From Treponema sp. JC4 (lineage in GTDB: Bacteria > Spirochaetota > Spirochaetia > Treponematales > Treponemataceae), in NCBI RefSeq assembly GCF_000260795.1, contig NZ_AJGU01000001.1, forward strand, positions 62,001 through 126,000: DNA of 64,000 nucleotides. Reading direction: 5' to 3'. Below, piece after piece: positions 8,330 to 16,864 of the stretch; the first letter of the stretch is position 1; each line of letters starts with the position of its first letter. The notes under the pieces were generated by a model, which saw nothing but the letters and a program-made list of their open reading frames with translations, was not told where the DNA came from and searched no databases. A program made the translations under genes and the position numbers.

Positions 8330-9283
8330 TTATTCCAGTACTGTTCCAATAAATTCTCTTGCACCGTTCATAAAATCCTTGTAGCCCATAGGCTTTTTAC
8401 CCTGGCGCTGCAGTTCTTTTACGCACAAAAGTCCGTCGCCGGTTTTGATGTAGATGCCTTCTGATTTTACAAACTGAAGCACCTGACCTGCAGGCTCAAC
8501 TACATAGCCGCTGGCCCTGTCATCAGACTGGGGAATGAAAGTTGCATTCAAAAGGCGGAGAGGTTCTCCGTTTTCAAGACACCAGCAGCCCGGATCCGGA
8601 TAGTAAGCGCGGATTTTTGCTTCGATTGTAGCGGCGCTTTCATTCCAGTTGATTTTTGCATCTTCCTTTGTGATGATTGATGTATAGCTTGCATCTCCGG
8701 TCTGAGGCTTTCCTTCAGGCAGGTGATTTTTGCTCAAAAGATTACAGAAAAGTTCTGCTCCGATTTCTGCTGATTTTAAAAGCAGGAATTCTCCGGTTTC
8801 TGTGCCGTCAAGTTCAATGTTCTGCTGGGCTAAAATATTTCCTTCGTCCATTTTAGGGCTTACATACTGAATTGTAGCGGCAGTTTTTTCGTCTCTGTTT
8901 AAGATTGCTGCAGGAACGGGGGTACAGCCGCGGTATTTTGGAAGTAGTGAAGGGTGAAGGTTGATTCCGCCCATAGGGAAAAGAGCCATAAACTTTGGCC
9001 CGAAAATATGACCGTAGGCAAAAACAACCAGAAGGTCAGCTCCAAGAGGCGCAATCTGCTCCCGGGCAGCGCCGTCTAAATGCTCCGGTGTATATACCGG
9101 AAGATTATATTCTTCTGCCAGAGCGGCAACCGGCGTTGGGGTTGGAGTTTTGTGTCTTCCCTTAGCCGTCGGTGGATTTGAAAGAACTCCTGCGATTTCA
9201 AAACCGCATTCTTTTTGTCTTTCAATGAGAATCTTTAGTGTTACAGCAGCCGCCTGCGGGCTTCCTGCATAAAGGATTTTCAT
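8330..9283 (-). CDS. fmt: methionyl-tRNA formyltransferase
   Basis: 317 residues, normal length. It formylates initiator Met-tRNA using 10-formyl-THF. The formyltransferase core includes the conserved GINLHPSLLPKYRG (catalytic Asn and His with SLLPKYRG) and QYVSPKMDEGNILA. The C-terminal OB-like tRNA-binding domain covers about residues 205-317. It lies 9 nt downstream of def, the usual pairing because deformylase removes the formyl group that Fmt adds. Confidence 0.95.
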   Translation of the reverse strand: MKILYAGSPQAAAVTLKILIERQKECGFEIAGVLSNPPTAKGRHKTPTPTPVAALAEEYNLPVYTPEHLDGAAREQIAPLGADLLVVFAYGHIFGPKFMALFPMGGINLHPSLLPKYRGCTPVPAAILNRDEKTAATIQYVSPKMDEGNILAQQNIELDGTETGEFLLLKSAEIGAELFCNLLSKNHLPEGKPQTGDASYTSIITKEDAKINWNESAATIEAKIRAYYPDPGCWCLENGEPLRLLNATFIPQSDDRASGYVVEPAGQVLQFVKSEGIYIKTGDGLLCVKELQRQGKKPMGYKDFMNGAREFIGTVLE

Positions 9284-9292
9284 AAGTGCACC

Positions 9293-9868
9293 TTATTTAT
9301 TCTTCTTTGCTTCTTTTGCAGCAATTTTAGCCGCAATCTTTCTTGCCTTAGCTTCCTTTTCCTTGCGTTTCTGTTCTGCGCGTTCCATGCGTTTTTTGAA
9401 CTGAGCGGTAGTCTTTTCTGCAAATTCCTTATCGCCTCGGTCAATAAATACAATTCCGTCCAGATGATCGTATTCATGCTGAATTATTCTGGCTAAGAGG
9501 CCGTCTGCATCAAGTGTAAAGGGCTTGCCGTTTTCATTCAATGCCTGAACTGTTACTTTTACAGGACGGCGGATTGTTTCGTAAACCTGAGGAATACTAA
9601 GACAGCCTTCATCGTAGTCACCAAGTTCTTCAGAAGTTTTAATAATCTGAGGATTGATGAAAACGCGGCGAACATCATCGTCTGCCATAAGAACAAACAT
9701 ACGAAGGTTCTTTCCAACCTGAGGGCCTGCAAGACCAACTCCGTCAGCTTCAATCATTGTTTCGAACATATCTTCTGCAAGCTTGCGGATTTCGTCATTT
9801 ACTTCTGCAACAGGCTCTGCCTTCTGTCTTAAAATGTCTTCTCCAAGTTTTACAATATCTAAAACCAT
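9293..9868 (-). CDS. def: peptide deformylase
   Basis: 191 residues. All three deformylase motifs are present: GVGLAGPQVG (motif 1), EGCLSIP (motif 2, metal-binding Cys) and QHEYDHLDG (motif 3, HExxH metal ligands and catalytic Glu). It removes the N-formyl group from new proteins. Beyond about residue 160 there is a Lys/Ala/Glu-rich helical tail (RAEQKRKEKEAKARKI and on), which ordinary deformylases lack and which could bind the ribosome. It is followed by fmt after 9 nt. Confidence 0.95.
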   Translation of the reverse strand: MVLDIVKLGEDILRQKAEPVAEVNDEIRKLAEDMFETMIEADGVGLAGPQVGKNLRMFVLMADDDVRRVFINPQIIKTSEELGDYDEGCLSIPQVYETIRRPVKVTVQALNENGKPFTLDADGLLARIIQHEYDHLDGIVFIDRGDKEFAEKTTAQFKKRMERAEQKRKEKEAKARKIAAKIAAKEAKKNK

Positions 9869-9877
9869 ATCAAATTC

Positions 9878-11269
9878 CTATTTTTCAATTCTTACTCTTG
9901 CAGCGCGGGCATGTCCTGCAAGACCTTCTGCGTCACCCATAAAACCTGCGGCAACAGCGCTTCTGTGTGAGCCTGAAGAACCCGGTACAACGCGGAGTGT
10001 TGTTACTGTTTTAAGGAACATACGTACGCTGAGGCCGCCTGTAAAGCGTGCTGAGCCTGATGTAGGGAGTGTGTGGTTCAAGCCTGCTGCGTAGTCACCG
10101 AATACTTCTGCTGATGCGTGACCAATGAAAAGCGAGCCGTAATTGTGAACAAGGCCTTCTACCTTATCACGTTCCTTTCCTTCTTCCATTGCAAGTTCAA
10201 GATGCTCTGGTGCCTTACGGTTTGCAACTTCTGCAGCCTGCTCGTAGCTTTCTGTGATGATGATTTTGCCATAGGTTTCTACGCTCTGGCGGGCAATTTC
10301 CTTAGTTGTAAGGGTTTCCAGCTGTTTTTCAATTTCTTCTGATACTGCTTTTGCAAGGGCTTCGTCGCAGGTAACAAGAACCGGCTGGGCAACAATGTCG
10401 TGCTCTGCCTGTGCAAGAAGATCTGCGGCAACCCATTCAGGATTTGCGCTCTTGTCTGCAATAATCATAACTTCTGTAGGCCCTGCAATCATATCGATTC
10501 CGACAGTTCCGTAAACTTCACGTTTTGCAGCTGCTACGAATTTGTTTCCTGGTCCGACAATAACGTCAACCTTTGGAATGCTTTCTGTTCCGAAGGCCAT
10601 TGCACCGATTGCCTGTGAACCGCCTACTGCGTAAAGGTGATTTACACCGCAGATATAAGCGGCAGCCATGATTCCTTCATCAGCATATGGTTTTCCGCCT
10701 GCAAATGCGTGTCCAGGAACGCCTTCGCCTTTTTTACCGGCTGCATCTTTGTCATCCGGGTGAACGCGAGGAGGTGTACACAAGATTACGTCTTTTACTC
10801 CAGCCGCAACAGCAGGAGTTACTGTCATAATTACTGTTGAAACCAGAGGGAAGCGGCCTGCAGGAACATAACAGCCTGCGCGCTCTACAGGAATTGTTTT
10901 CTGTCCTGTGATTACGCCGTTTGTAAGTTCTGTTTCAAAATCTGTGAAAGATTCACGCTGTTTTTTTGCAAATTCGAGTGCCAGAGTGTGAGAATAAACT
11001 AAGGCATCGTAGAGGTCGCGGTTCTGAATCATCAGTTTTTCGGCTGCGGCCTTAAGTTCTTCCTGTGGTACTTCAAAAACAGAAGGAACTGAAACGTCAA
11101 ATTTGTGTCCGTAGATGCGGAGGGCAGCGTCGCCCTTTTTCTGTACTTCTTCAAGAACTGATTTTACAGTTTCGCTGGCAGTGTTTTCGAAATCACGGCC
11201 TTTATAAAAATTTTCATCAAGCTCGGTATATTTAAGTGTATTAATCAATTGTCTAGTGTCCTTTTGCAT
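9878..11269 (-). CDS. hisD: histidinol dehydrogenase
   Basis: 463 residues. It catalyses the last two steps of histidine synthesis, histidinol to histidine with two NAD+. Landmarks are IPVERAGCYVPAGRFPLVST, AYICGVNHLYAVGGSQAIGA, VDVIVGPGNKFV, MIAGPTEVMI and DLLAQAEHD with the catalytic Glu-His pair. A slightly longer than usual loop sits near residues 165-190. The ATG shares one base with the stop of the HisA-HisIE gene, so the two are translationally coupled. Confidence 0.96.
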   Translation of the reverse strand: MQKDTRQLINTLKYTELDENFYKGRDFENTASETVKSVLEEVQKKGDAALRIYGHKFDVSVPSVFEVPQEELKAAAEKLMIQNRDLYDALVYSHTLALEFAKKQRESFTDFETELTNGVITGQKTIPVERAGCYVPAGRFPLVSTVIMTVTPAVAAGVKDVILCTPPRVHPDDKDAAGKKGEGVPGHAFAGGKPYADEGIMAAAYICGVNHLYAVGGSQAIGAMAFGTESIPKVDVIVGPGNKFVAAAKREVYGTVGIDMIAGPTEVMIIADKSANPEWVAADLLAQAEHDIVAQPVLVTCDEALAKAVSEEIEKQLETLTTKEIARQSVETYGKIIITESYEQAAEVANRKAPEHLELAMEEGKERDKVEGLVHNYGSLFIGHASAEVFGDYAAGLNHTLPTSGSARFTGGLSVRMFLKTVTTLRVVPGSSGSHRSAVAAGFMGDAEGLAGHARAARVRIEK

Positions 11270-12561
11270 TATTTTTTATGACGTTTATCCAATTCGTCAT
11301 ATACATCTTTCCAGGTTACGCCTTCTTTGTACATCAGCACGTTTACAAAGTAGAGTAAATCTGCGGCTTCCCAGATAACGTCATCTTTTGATTCTGCTTC
11401 GCAAAGCTCTTCAGCTTCTTCCATAACCTTTTCGCGAACACGTTCGTCGTTCAGGGTTGCTGTGTAAGAACCAGGGCGTGGATTTGCAAAACGGTCTGCA
11501 ATTACGTCGTAAAGACGTCCCATGTTTGATTTTTCCTGCGGATCTGTTCCAAAACAGGTCCAGCTGCCGGTATGACAGGCAGGTCCATGAGGAATTACAG
11601 TTGCAAGAACTGTGTCGCGGTCGCAGTCTGCACGAAGTTTTACAACTTCAAGGAAGTTTCCGCTTGTTTCACCTTTTGTCCAGAGCTTCTGACGCTCGCG
11701 GCTGAAGAAGGTAAGCTTTTTAGTTTCAAATGTTTTAGCAAAAGCTTCGGCGTTAGCATAACCTTCCATCATAACTTCGCCGTTTACGCTCTGAGCGATA
11801 ACAGGAATCAATTTTACTTTTTCAAAATCAAGGCAGCTGATAAAGGCATCAGAAAGATTTACCTTTCCTGTGTACAAAGCCATTCCAAGCTGAACATCAC
11901 AGTGGAGTTTTTCAAGCTCTGCAATTTCTTCAACAGAAGAAACACCGCCTGCAACTACAACGCGGCAGCTTACTGCAGAACGAAGCTCGCGCACATAATC
12001 CATGTTTGTGCCCTGCATGCAGCCTTCTTTTTCTACACAAGTGAACAAAAGTTCCGAACAGAATTTTTCTGCCTGTTTAGCACCCTCAACCAGAGGAATG
12101 TTTACAGTTTCTGTCCAGCCTTTTACTGCAATTTTTCCGTTTATAGCATCAACGCTGATGATAATTCTGTCTTTTCCGATTGCTGCGGCAAGTTCGTTCA
12201 AAAAGTCTTCGTTCAAAACAGATTGACCTTCAGCAGGATTAGCCTTCCATGCAGCTGAGCCAATGATAACTTTTTCTGCTCCAAGACTGATAAGTTCCTT
12301 TGCACGCTTTACAGTGCGGATTCCACCGCCGGTACGTACGTTTCCATGATGGAGTAAAGATTTTAATAAATGGGTGTTTTCTGTATTACCTTTTTCGTCA
12401 ATGTTTCCCAAAGCCGCATCCAGATCAATAACAGCGACTTCGCCATACATGTCGAACTGTGCAATTAAAGCATCAGCATCATCGCGCTGAAGCACAAGTT
12501 CCTTTCCGTTCTTAAGCTGAACAACATGTCCATTTTTTAAATCTATAGAAGAAATTACCAT
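11269..12561 (-). CDS. hisA-hisIE: HisA-HisI-HisE trifunctional histidine biosynthesis fusion
   Basis: 430 residues joining three activities. Residues about 1-230 are a HisA-type barrel (SSIDLKNGHVVQL start with the first catalytic Asp; TGGGIRTVKRA; VVAGGVSSVEE; LGMALYTGK). Residues about 235-330 are HisI, phosphoribosyl-AMP cyclohydrolase, with the zinc site DCDRDT and ACHTGSWTCF. Residues about 335-430 are HisE, the pyrophosphohydrolase (YDVIADRFANPRPGSY; EKVMEEAEEL). Together with HisD this covers four or more steps of the pathway. The second HisA catalytic Asp, normally in a KDG motif, reads KEG here (Glu179). It is the first gene of the long minus-strand operon; the closest alternative for the barrel is HisF, but the N-terminus fits HisA. 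Confidence 0.88.
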   Translation of the reverse strand: MVISSIDLKNGHVVQLKNGKELVLQRDDADALIAQFDMYGEVAVIDLDAALGNIDEKGNTENTHLLKSLLHHGNVRTGGGIRTVKRAKELISLGAEKVIIGSAAWKANPAEGQSVLNEDFLNELAAAIGKDRIIISVDAINGKIAVKGWTETVNIPLVEGAKQAEKFCSELLFTCVEKEGCMQGTNMDYVRELRSAVSCRVVVAGGVSSVEEIAELEKLHCDVQLGMALYTGKVNLSDAFISCLDFEKVKLIPVIAQSVNGEVMMEGYANAEAFAKTFETKKLTFFSRERQKLWTKGETSGNFLEVVKLRADCDRDTVLATVIPHGPACHTGSWTCFGTDPQEKSNMGRLYDVIADRFANPRPGSYTATLNDERVREKVMEEAEELCEAESKDDVIWEAADLLYFVNVLMYKEGVTWKDVYDELDKRHKK

Positions 12562-12660
12562 AGAAGAGAGTTTACCAAATTTCCAACTTTTAGGGTAGTA
12601 GAGGTGATTTTTATTGATTTTTCCAAATATTCTTATTAGATTTGACTGAACGAGGTTTTT

Positions 12661-14040
12661 ATGAGTTCAAAAATAGTCGACATGACTTGTGGCTCGCCCC
12701 TGAAGCATCTTCTGGCTTTTACCTGGCCGCTTTTAATCGGGAACGTTTTCCAGCAGTTTTACAATATGGTGGATTCGGTTATTGTTGGAAACTTTGTCGG
12801 ACCTGCGGCACTCGCAGCTGTAGGAACCTGCGGCTCTTTTGGATTTCTCTTCTTTTCTCTTGCCGGTGGTCTTGCAACCGGTATTGGAATTCTTGTTTCC
12901 CAGTATTTTGGCGCAAAAAATGAGAAGGCCCTGCGTGCAACAATTGCAAATTCCTTTTTTATCCTTACAGTTTCTTCTTTTGCAGTAACGGTTATAGGAG
13001 TTTCTCTGTGCCGGGTGATTCTTCGTTTAATCAGCTGTCCGGAATCAATTCTTCCAGATGCGGCGCTTTATCTTCGGCTTACAACCTTTGGAATCATTTT
13101 TATTGCTTTTTATAATGGTATTTCTTCTATATTAAGGGCACTTGGCGACTCAAAAACGCCTCTTTACTTTTTGATTCTTGCAAGCCTTGTAAATGTTGTC
13201 CTTGATCTGCTTTTTGTTGTTTATTTTGGCTGGGCAGTTCTGGGAGTTGCCCTTGCGACGGTTATTTCTCAGGCGGTAAGTGCGGTAGCCTGTCTTATTT
13301 ACGCCTTTGCAAAGGTTCCTTATTTCCGTTTTTCTAAGGGCGATTTAAAACCAAACGGCACGATTGTTGCAAAATCCTTCAGAATCGGAATTCCTGTTGC
13401 CCTTCAAAGTTCTCTGATTGCAATCTCCTGCATTATGCTTCAGGGAGTTGTAAACTCTTTTGGTGAAATTGTAATGGCAACTTTCACAGTTGCAAGCCGC
13501 CTTGAACAGCTGATTCACATGCCTTTCCAGTCGCTTGCAGCCGCAATTACAACCTACGCAGGTCAGAATTACGGGGCTCAGAATATTGAACGTGTTCGCA
13601 AGGGCTTACACCGGGGAACCTTCCTTGTTGCCCTCTTCAGCCTGTTATTGGTTCCGGTAGTCTTTGTTTTCGGACGAACCATGATTGCCTTCTTTGTAAA
13701 AGACCAGGCAGTAATTGAAATGGGTTATGTTGCCCTTAAACTTACCTGCTTTTTCTACTTCCCTCTGGGAATGATTTACATTCCTCGTGCCAGCCTGAAC
13801 GGCTGCGGCGATGCAAACTTTGCCATGATGAACGGCCTTGTAGAAGTAGTATGCCGAATCCTTTTTGCCCACGTTCTGGCAAGCATTGCAAGTATAACCG
13901 TGTTCGGTCACACCTTCCCAATCGGTTACTGGGGCGTCTGGTTGACCAACTCCTTCACCTGGACTGTAACTGCCATCGTTTGTGTATGGCGCTATAAGTT
14001 CGGCAAATGGCGAACTACAATTATGACCGGCGAATTCTAA
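12661..14040 (+). CDS. MATE-family multidrug efflux transporter
   Basis: 459 residues with about 12 hydrophobic segments, the size and topology of MATE transporters. The N-terminus shows the family pattern (PLLIGNVFQQFYNMVDSVIV), and the second half repeats it (MPFQSLAAAITTYAGQNYGA). Na+- or H+-driven export of drugs or metabolites at the inner membrane is expected. The ATG follows a GAGG Shine-Dalgarno. It is transcribed away from the his operon and is followed by a possible hairpin terminator and then the phosphatase gene. Confidence 0.92.
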   Translation: MSSKIVDMTCGSPLKHLLAFTWPLLIGNVFQQFYNMVDSVIVGNFVGPAALAAVGTCGSFGFLFFSLAGGLATGIGILVSQYFGAKNEKALRATIANSFFILTVSSFAVTVIGVSLCRVILRLISCPESILPDAALYLRLTTFGIIFIAFYNGISSILRALGDSKTPLYFLILASLVNVVLDLLFVVYFGWAVLGVALATVISQAVSAVACLIYAFAKVPYFRFSKGDLKPNGTIVAKSFRIGIPVALQSSLIAISCIMLQGVVNSFGEIVMATFTVASRLEQLIHMPFQSLAAAITTYAGQNYGAQNIERVRKGLHRGTFLVALFSLLLVPVVFVFGRTMIAFFVKDQAVIEMGYVALKLTCFFYFPLGMIYIPRASLNGCGDANFAMMNGLVEVVCRILFAHVLASIASITVFGHTFPIGYWGVWLTNSFTWTVTAIVCVWRYKFGKWRTTIMTGEF

Positions 14041-14074
14041 TGTATATTGGAAGATTTGCTTATAAGTAGGAAGA

Positions 14075-14112
14075 GCAAAAAAATGCGCGACCGGGAGCCA
14101 TTTTTGCATTTT
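14075..14112 (+). terminator. possible terminator after the MATE gene
   Basis: The arm GCAAAAAAATG (14075-14085) pairs, with a two-base bulge, with CATTTTTGC (14099-14107), and is followed by a short T-rich stretch. It lies 35 bases after the MATE stop codon. The stem is imperfect and A/T-rich, so the call is tentative. Confidence 0.4.
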
Positions 14113-14145
14113 TATATTTAAACACAATAATAAGGAACGCTATAT

Positions 14146-14610
14146 ATGGTAAAAATACTTTTTGTCTGCCACGGCAATATTTGCAGAAGCCCTATGGCCG
14201 AATTCGTAATGAAAGATTTTGTCCACAAAGCAGGCCTGGAAGCCCACTTCCAGATTGATTCCGCTGCCACCAGCACCGAAGAAATCGGAAACGGAATGCA
14301 CCGTGGCACCCTGCAGAAGCTGCGTGAAAACGGCATTTCCTTTACCGACCACCGTGCCCGTCAGATTGCTGCTGCCGATTACGAAAAGTACGACTACTTG
14401 ATCGGCATGGACGAAGAAAATACTTTTAATATGCAAAGACGCTGGCATGGTGACCCGGAAGGTAAGGTTCACTTGCTGCTGGAATACTGCGGCTGTACTG
14501 ACGAAGTAGCAGACCCCTGGTACACCGGTAATTTTGATGAAACCTGGGCAGATATAACCGCCGGCTGTGCTGCCATGCTGGAATTTCTTAAGCAGACCGG
14601 GCGGGTTTAG
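14146..14610 (+). CDS. low-molecular-weight protein-tyrosine phosphatase
   Basis: 154 residues, the family's normal length. The N-terminal P-loop LFVCHGNICRSPMAE contains the catalytic C-x5-R and following Ser. The general-acid Asp is in DPWYTGN near residue 124. It dephosphorylates phosphotyrosine or low-molecular-weight phosphoesters in the cytoplasm. In exopolysaccharide loci such enzymes pair with tyrosine kinases, but no such genes are near here. An AAGGA Shine-Dalgarno precedes the ATG. Confidence 0.93.
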   Translation: MVKILFVCHGNICRSPMAEFVMKDFVHKAGLEAHFQIDSAATSTEEIGNGMHRGTLQKLRENGISFTDHRARQIAAADYEKYDYLIGMDEENTFNMQRRWHGDPEGKVHLLLEYCGCTDEVADPWYTGNFDETWADITAGCAAMLEFLKQTGRV

Positions 14611-14851
14611 GAGGCAGCCGTGCCGAGCGTGGAGGGGAAGTACGGCAACTTGCTTGCCGTACCGAACGTAGTGGAGCCCGGAAGGCGAGTAGGAAGTTGG
14701 ACTGCACCCATTTTATATGCGAACTTGCGAAGCAAGGGCGTGGTGACGCATAGGTCCACTTTTACTTTTAAATGAAATTGTATGAGCCAGTGCCTTAATC
14801 TGCAAACTTGCGGATGCAAGTTTGTGGCAACCCCAGGGCAAACTTGCAATA
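14611..14851. repeat. hairpin-rich intergenic spacer between convergent genes
   Basis: No ORF here is convincing. One perfect hairpin has the arms GTACGGCAA (14640-14648) and TTGCCGTAC (14654-14662). A second has CAAACTTGC (14803-14811) and GCAAGTTTG (14816-14824). The words ACTTGC, CTTGCGAAGCAAG and GACGCAT recur between them. It separates the phosphatase and metA ends and probably terminates both. Confidence 0.6.
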
Positions 14852-15761
14852 TTAGATAAAATTATAAGGGGTTGCCTGGTAAACGTAGTAGTTCAGCCAG
14901 TTTGAGTAGAACAAATGGGCGGTGCTGCGCCAGTAGCTGGTTGGCATGCGGTTTACGTTGTTGAGCGGGAAGTAGTTCTTTGGGAGAGGAACGTCCATGC
15001 CTTTTTCGATGTCGCGGTAGTATTCGCCGGCAAGGGTTTCGGTGTCGTATTCAAGGTGGCCGGTCATGAAGATTTCGCGGTTGTCGTTTGATTTGATGAT
15101 GGAAACGCCGGCTTCTGCGCCCTCTGCAAGAATTGTAAGGTTAGGGTTTTTGAGTACGTCTTCCTTGAGCAGGGTTGTGTGGCGCGACTGAGGAATAGGG
15201 AAGGTGTCGTCAAATCCGCGCAAAAGGGGTTCTGCTTCTGTGCAGCGGTGGTTCATGAAGATGCCTGACATTTTTTTTTGCGAGAGGCTGCTTCTGGATT
15301 CCGTAAAGGTGATAAAGACCTGCAAAACTTCCCCAGCAGACATAAAGGGTTGAGAAAACGTTTGTTTTTGCGTAATCCATAATGCTGCAAAGTTCTTTCC
15401 AGTAATCTACCTGTTCAAATTCAAGCTGCTCGACCGGGGCGCCGGTGATAATCATGCCGTCGTACTTGTGCTTAAAAAGTTCGCTTGATGGAATATAAAA
15501 TTTTTCAAGATAGCTGTCGTCTGTGTTTTTGCTTTCGTGATTTTCCATGCGGACAAGGGAAATTTCTACCTGAAGAGGGGAGTTTCCCAGGAGTCGGAGG
15601 AGCTGGGTTTCTGTAACTTCCTTAGTAGGCATCAGATTTACGATTGCGATTTTAAGCGGACGGATATCCTGGTTAGCGGCACGTTTTTCTGTCATCACGA
15701 AGATGTTTTCTTTTTCCAGTGTGCGGACTGCTGGCAAATCTGATTTTACTTTAATTGGCAT
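14852..15761 (-). pseudogene. metAA: homoserine O-acetyltransferase (MetA type) interrupted by a +1 frameshift in a poly-A run
   Basis: Two overlapping frames together make a full MetA of about 302 residues. 15761 down to about 15280 gives the N-terminal part with the catalytic Cys ([14 protein letters not shown]). From about 15280 to 14852 the other frame gives [10 protein letters not shown], then SRHTTL (catalytic His) and GHLEYDTETL (catalytic Glu). The junction is a run of nine A on the coding strand (15271-15279); eight would restore PLAKKMSGIF. The specificity residue is Glu ([10 protein letters not shown]), the acetyl-CoA type. It makes O-acetylhomoserine for methionine synthesis. All catalytic residues are intact, so slippage, phase variation or sequencing error are as likely as true decay. 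Confidence 0.85.
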
Positions 15762-15815
15762 AGCTACTTCCTTTTTGTATTAATTCATCTTATACCACAA
15801 AAGCTCAAAATTTGC

Positions 15816-15821
15816 TATAAT
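15816..15821 (+). promoter_or_regulatory. -10 box TATAAT 7 nt before an ATG
   Basis: TATAAT ends 7 nt before the ATG at 15829 and there is no Shine-Dalgarno, so the predicted start of transcription coincides with the start codon. No strong -35 is seen; TTATAC at 15790-15795 is 20 nt upstream. Confidence 0.5.
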
Positions 15822-15828
15822 ATATACT

Positions 15829-16842
15829 ATGGAAATGGAACATCAGAACGACAGAAAAAATGCCATCAAAAAACTTAAGCTGCTGGCTTATAACGGAAAA
15901 GGCGATGTTGAGGCTTTCAGACATAAACTGGACTCGGCTTTTTCTACGGTTTTTCTGCCTAACGGAGTAGAATGTTCAACTCACAAATACGGTACTATTG
16001 AATGCGATGTGCTTTCGCCAGAAATTTATGCTTCTAACCGGGTTATGCTTTATATTCACGGCGGCTCTTTTGTGGGTGGAAGTCCTGCGGCTTACAGATC
16101 CTTCTGTTCTTCTCTTGCAACCAAATGTTTTTGCCGTGTAGTTGTTCCTCAAATCCGTCTGGCTCCATCTTCTCCATATCCTGCTGCTAATGAAGATATT
16201 CAGGCGGTTTTCCGTGCCCTTTATACAGAAGAGCAGATTGCCTGTTCTTTGAATGCTGAAAAGGGAAGTGCTGCTGCCCAGTCTGAAATTATTATTGCTG
16301 CTGACGGTTCCGGGGCAAGTATTGCCTGCTCTTTGATTTTTAATCTTCGTGACCGCTATAGGGCAAACATCAAAAATGTGATTTTATTTTCACCCTGGCT
16401 TGATATTTCTGCTGATTCTCCGCTTTTGACTTCTAAAAAGCTTAATGATGAAATTCTGACACCGGAAGTTTTCAGAAAAAGCTCTGCGGTTTACACTTTT
16501 GAATCTAATTCAGAAACCCTGCATGTTTCACCTCTTTTTGCTTCTGATGATGATTTGAAGAATTTTCCTCCGGTTATAATTCAGCTTGGCGGACGGGAAG
16601 TTCTTCTGGAAAATGCAAAGGCTTTTGCAAAACGGCTTGAAGACTGCGGCAACGAATGTATTCTTGATGTCTGGCCGGATATGATGTTTATGTTCCAGAT
16701 GGCTGATGAGTATCTTTATGAATCGCATCTGGCACTTGATAGAATCGGTAAAATTGTTACGGGCGGAAGTGAGGACGGAAAAAAGAAGCAGCAGTTCGAA
16801 AATAAACCAAAGCTTGAGCGCGGTCTTAACAGCGAAGCTTAG
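15829..16842 (+). CDS. alpha/beta-hydrolase of the HSL/esterase type with a degenerate catalytic triad
   Basis: 337 residues. The oxyanion HGG motif is intact (YIHGGSFVGGSP, residues about 74-85), and the region after it (PQIRLAPSSPYPAANED) matches hormone-sensitive-lipase-type esterases. The nucleophile box, normally GDSAGG, reads ADGSGAS (residues 158-164), so the serine position is Gly160. The catalytic His region, normally WPGMxHxF, reads WPDMMFMF, with Phe287 at the His position. The Asp region reads REVLLENA, Glu instead of Asp. It is probably not an esterase and could be a binding or regulatory protein. It is the first gene of a four-gene unit, with 22 nt to the next gene. Confidence 0.75.
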   Translation: MEMEHQNDRKNAIKKLKLLAYNGKGDVEAFRHKLDSAFSTVFLPNGVECSTHKYGTIECDVLSPEIYASNRVMLYIHGGSFVGGSPAAYRSFCSSLATKCFCRVVVPQIRLAPSSPYPAANEDIQAVFRALYTEEQIACSLNAEKGSAAAQSEIIIAADGSGASIACSLIFNLRDRYRANIKNVILFSPWLDISADSPLLTSKKLNDEILTPEVFRKSSAVYTFESNSETLHVSPLFASDDDLKNFPPVIIQLGGREVLLENAKAFAKRLEDCGNECILDVWPDMMFMFQMADEYLYESHLALDRIGKIVTGGSEDGKKKQQFENKPKLERGLNSEA

Positions 16843-16864
16843 TTTTTAGAGGAGAATTAAATTT

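Noticed and set aside
14836-14854. Shared word AAACTTGCAATATTA at 14840 and 49570 as a repeat
   Set aside because: It is short and AT-rich, and one copy is the -35 region of the bmp promoter; probably chance.
15762-15828. SAM or other riboswitch ahead of metA
   Set aside because: Only 67 bases separate metA from the divergent gene, and no riboswitch-like core is visible; metA has an ordinary Shine-Dalgarno.
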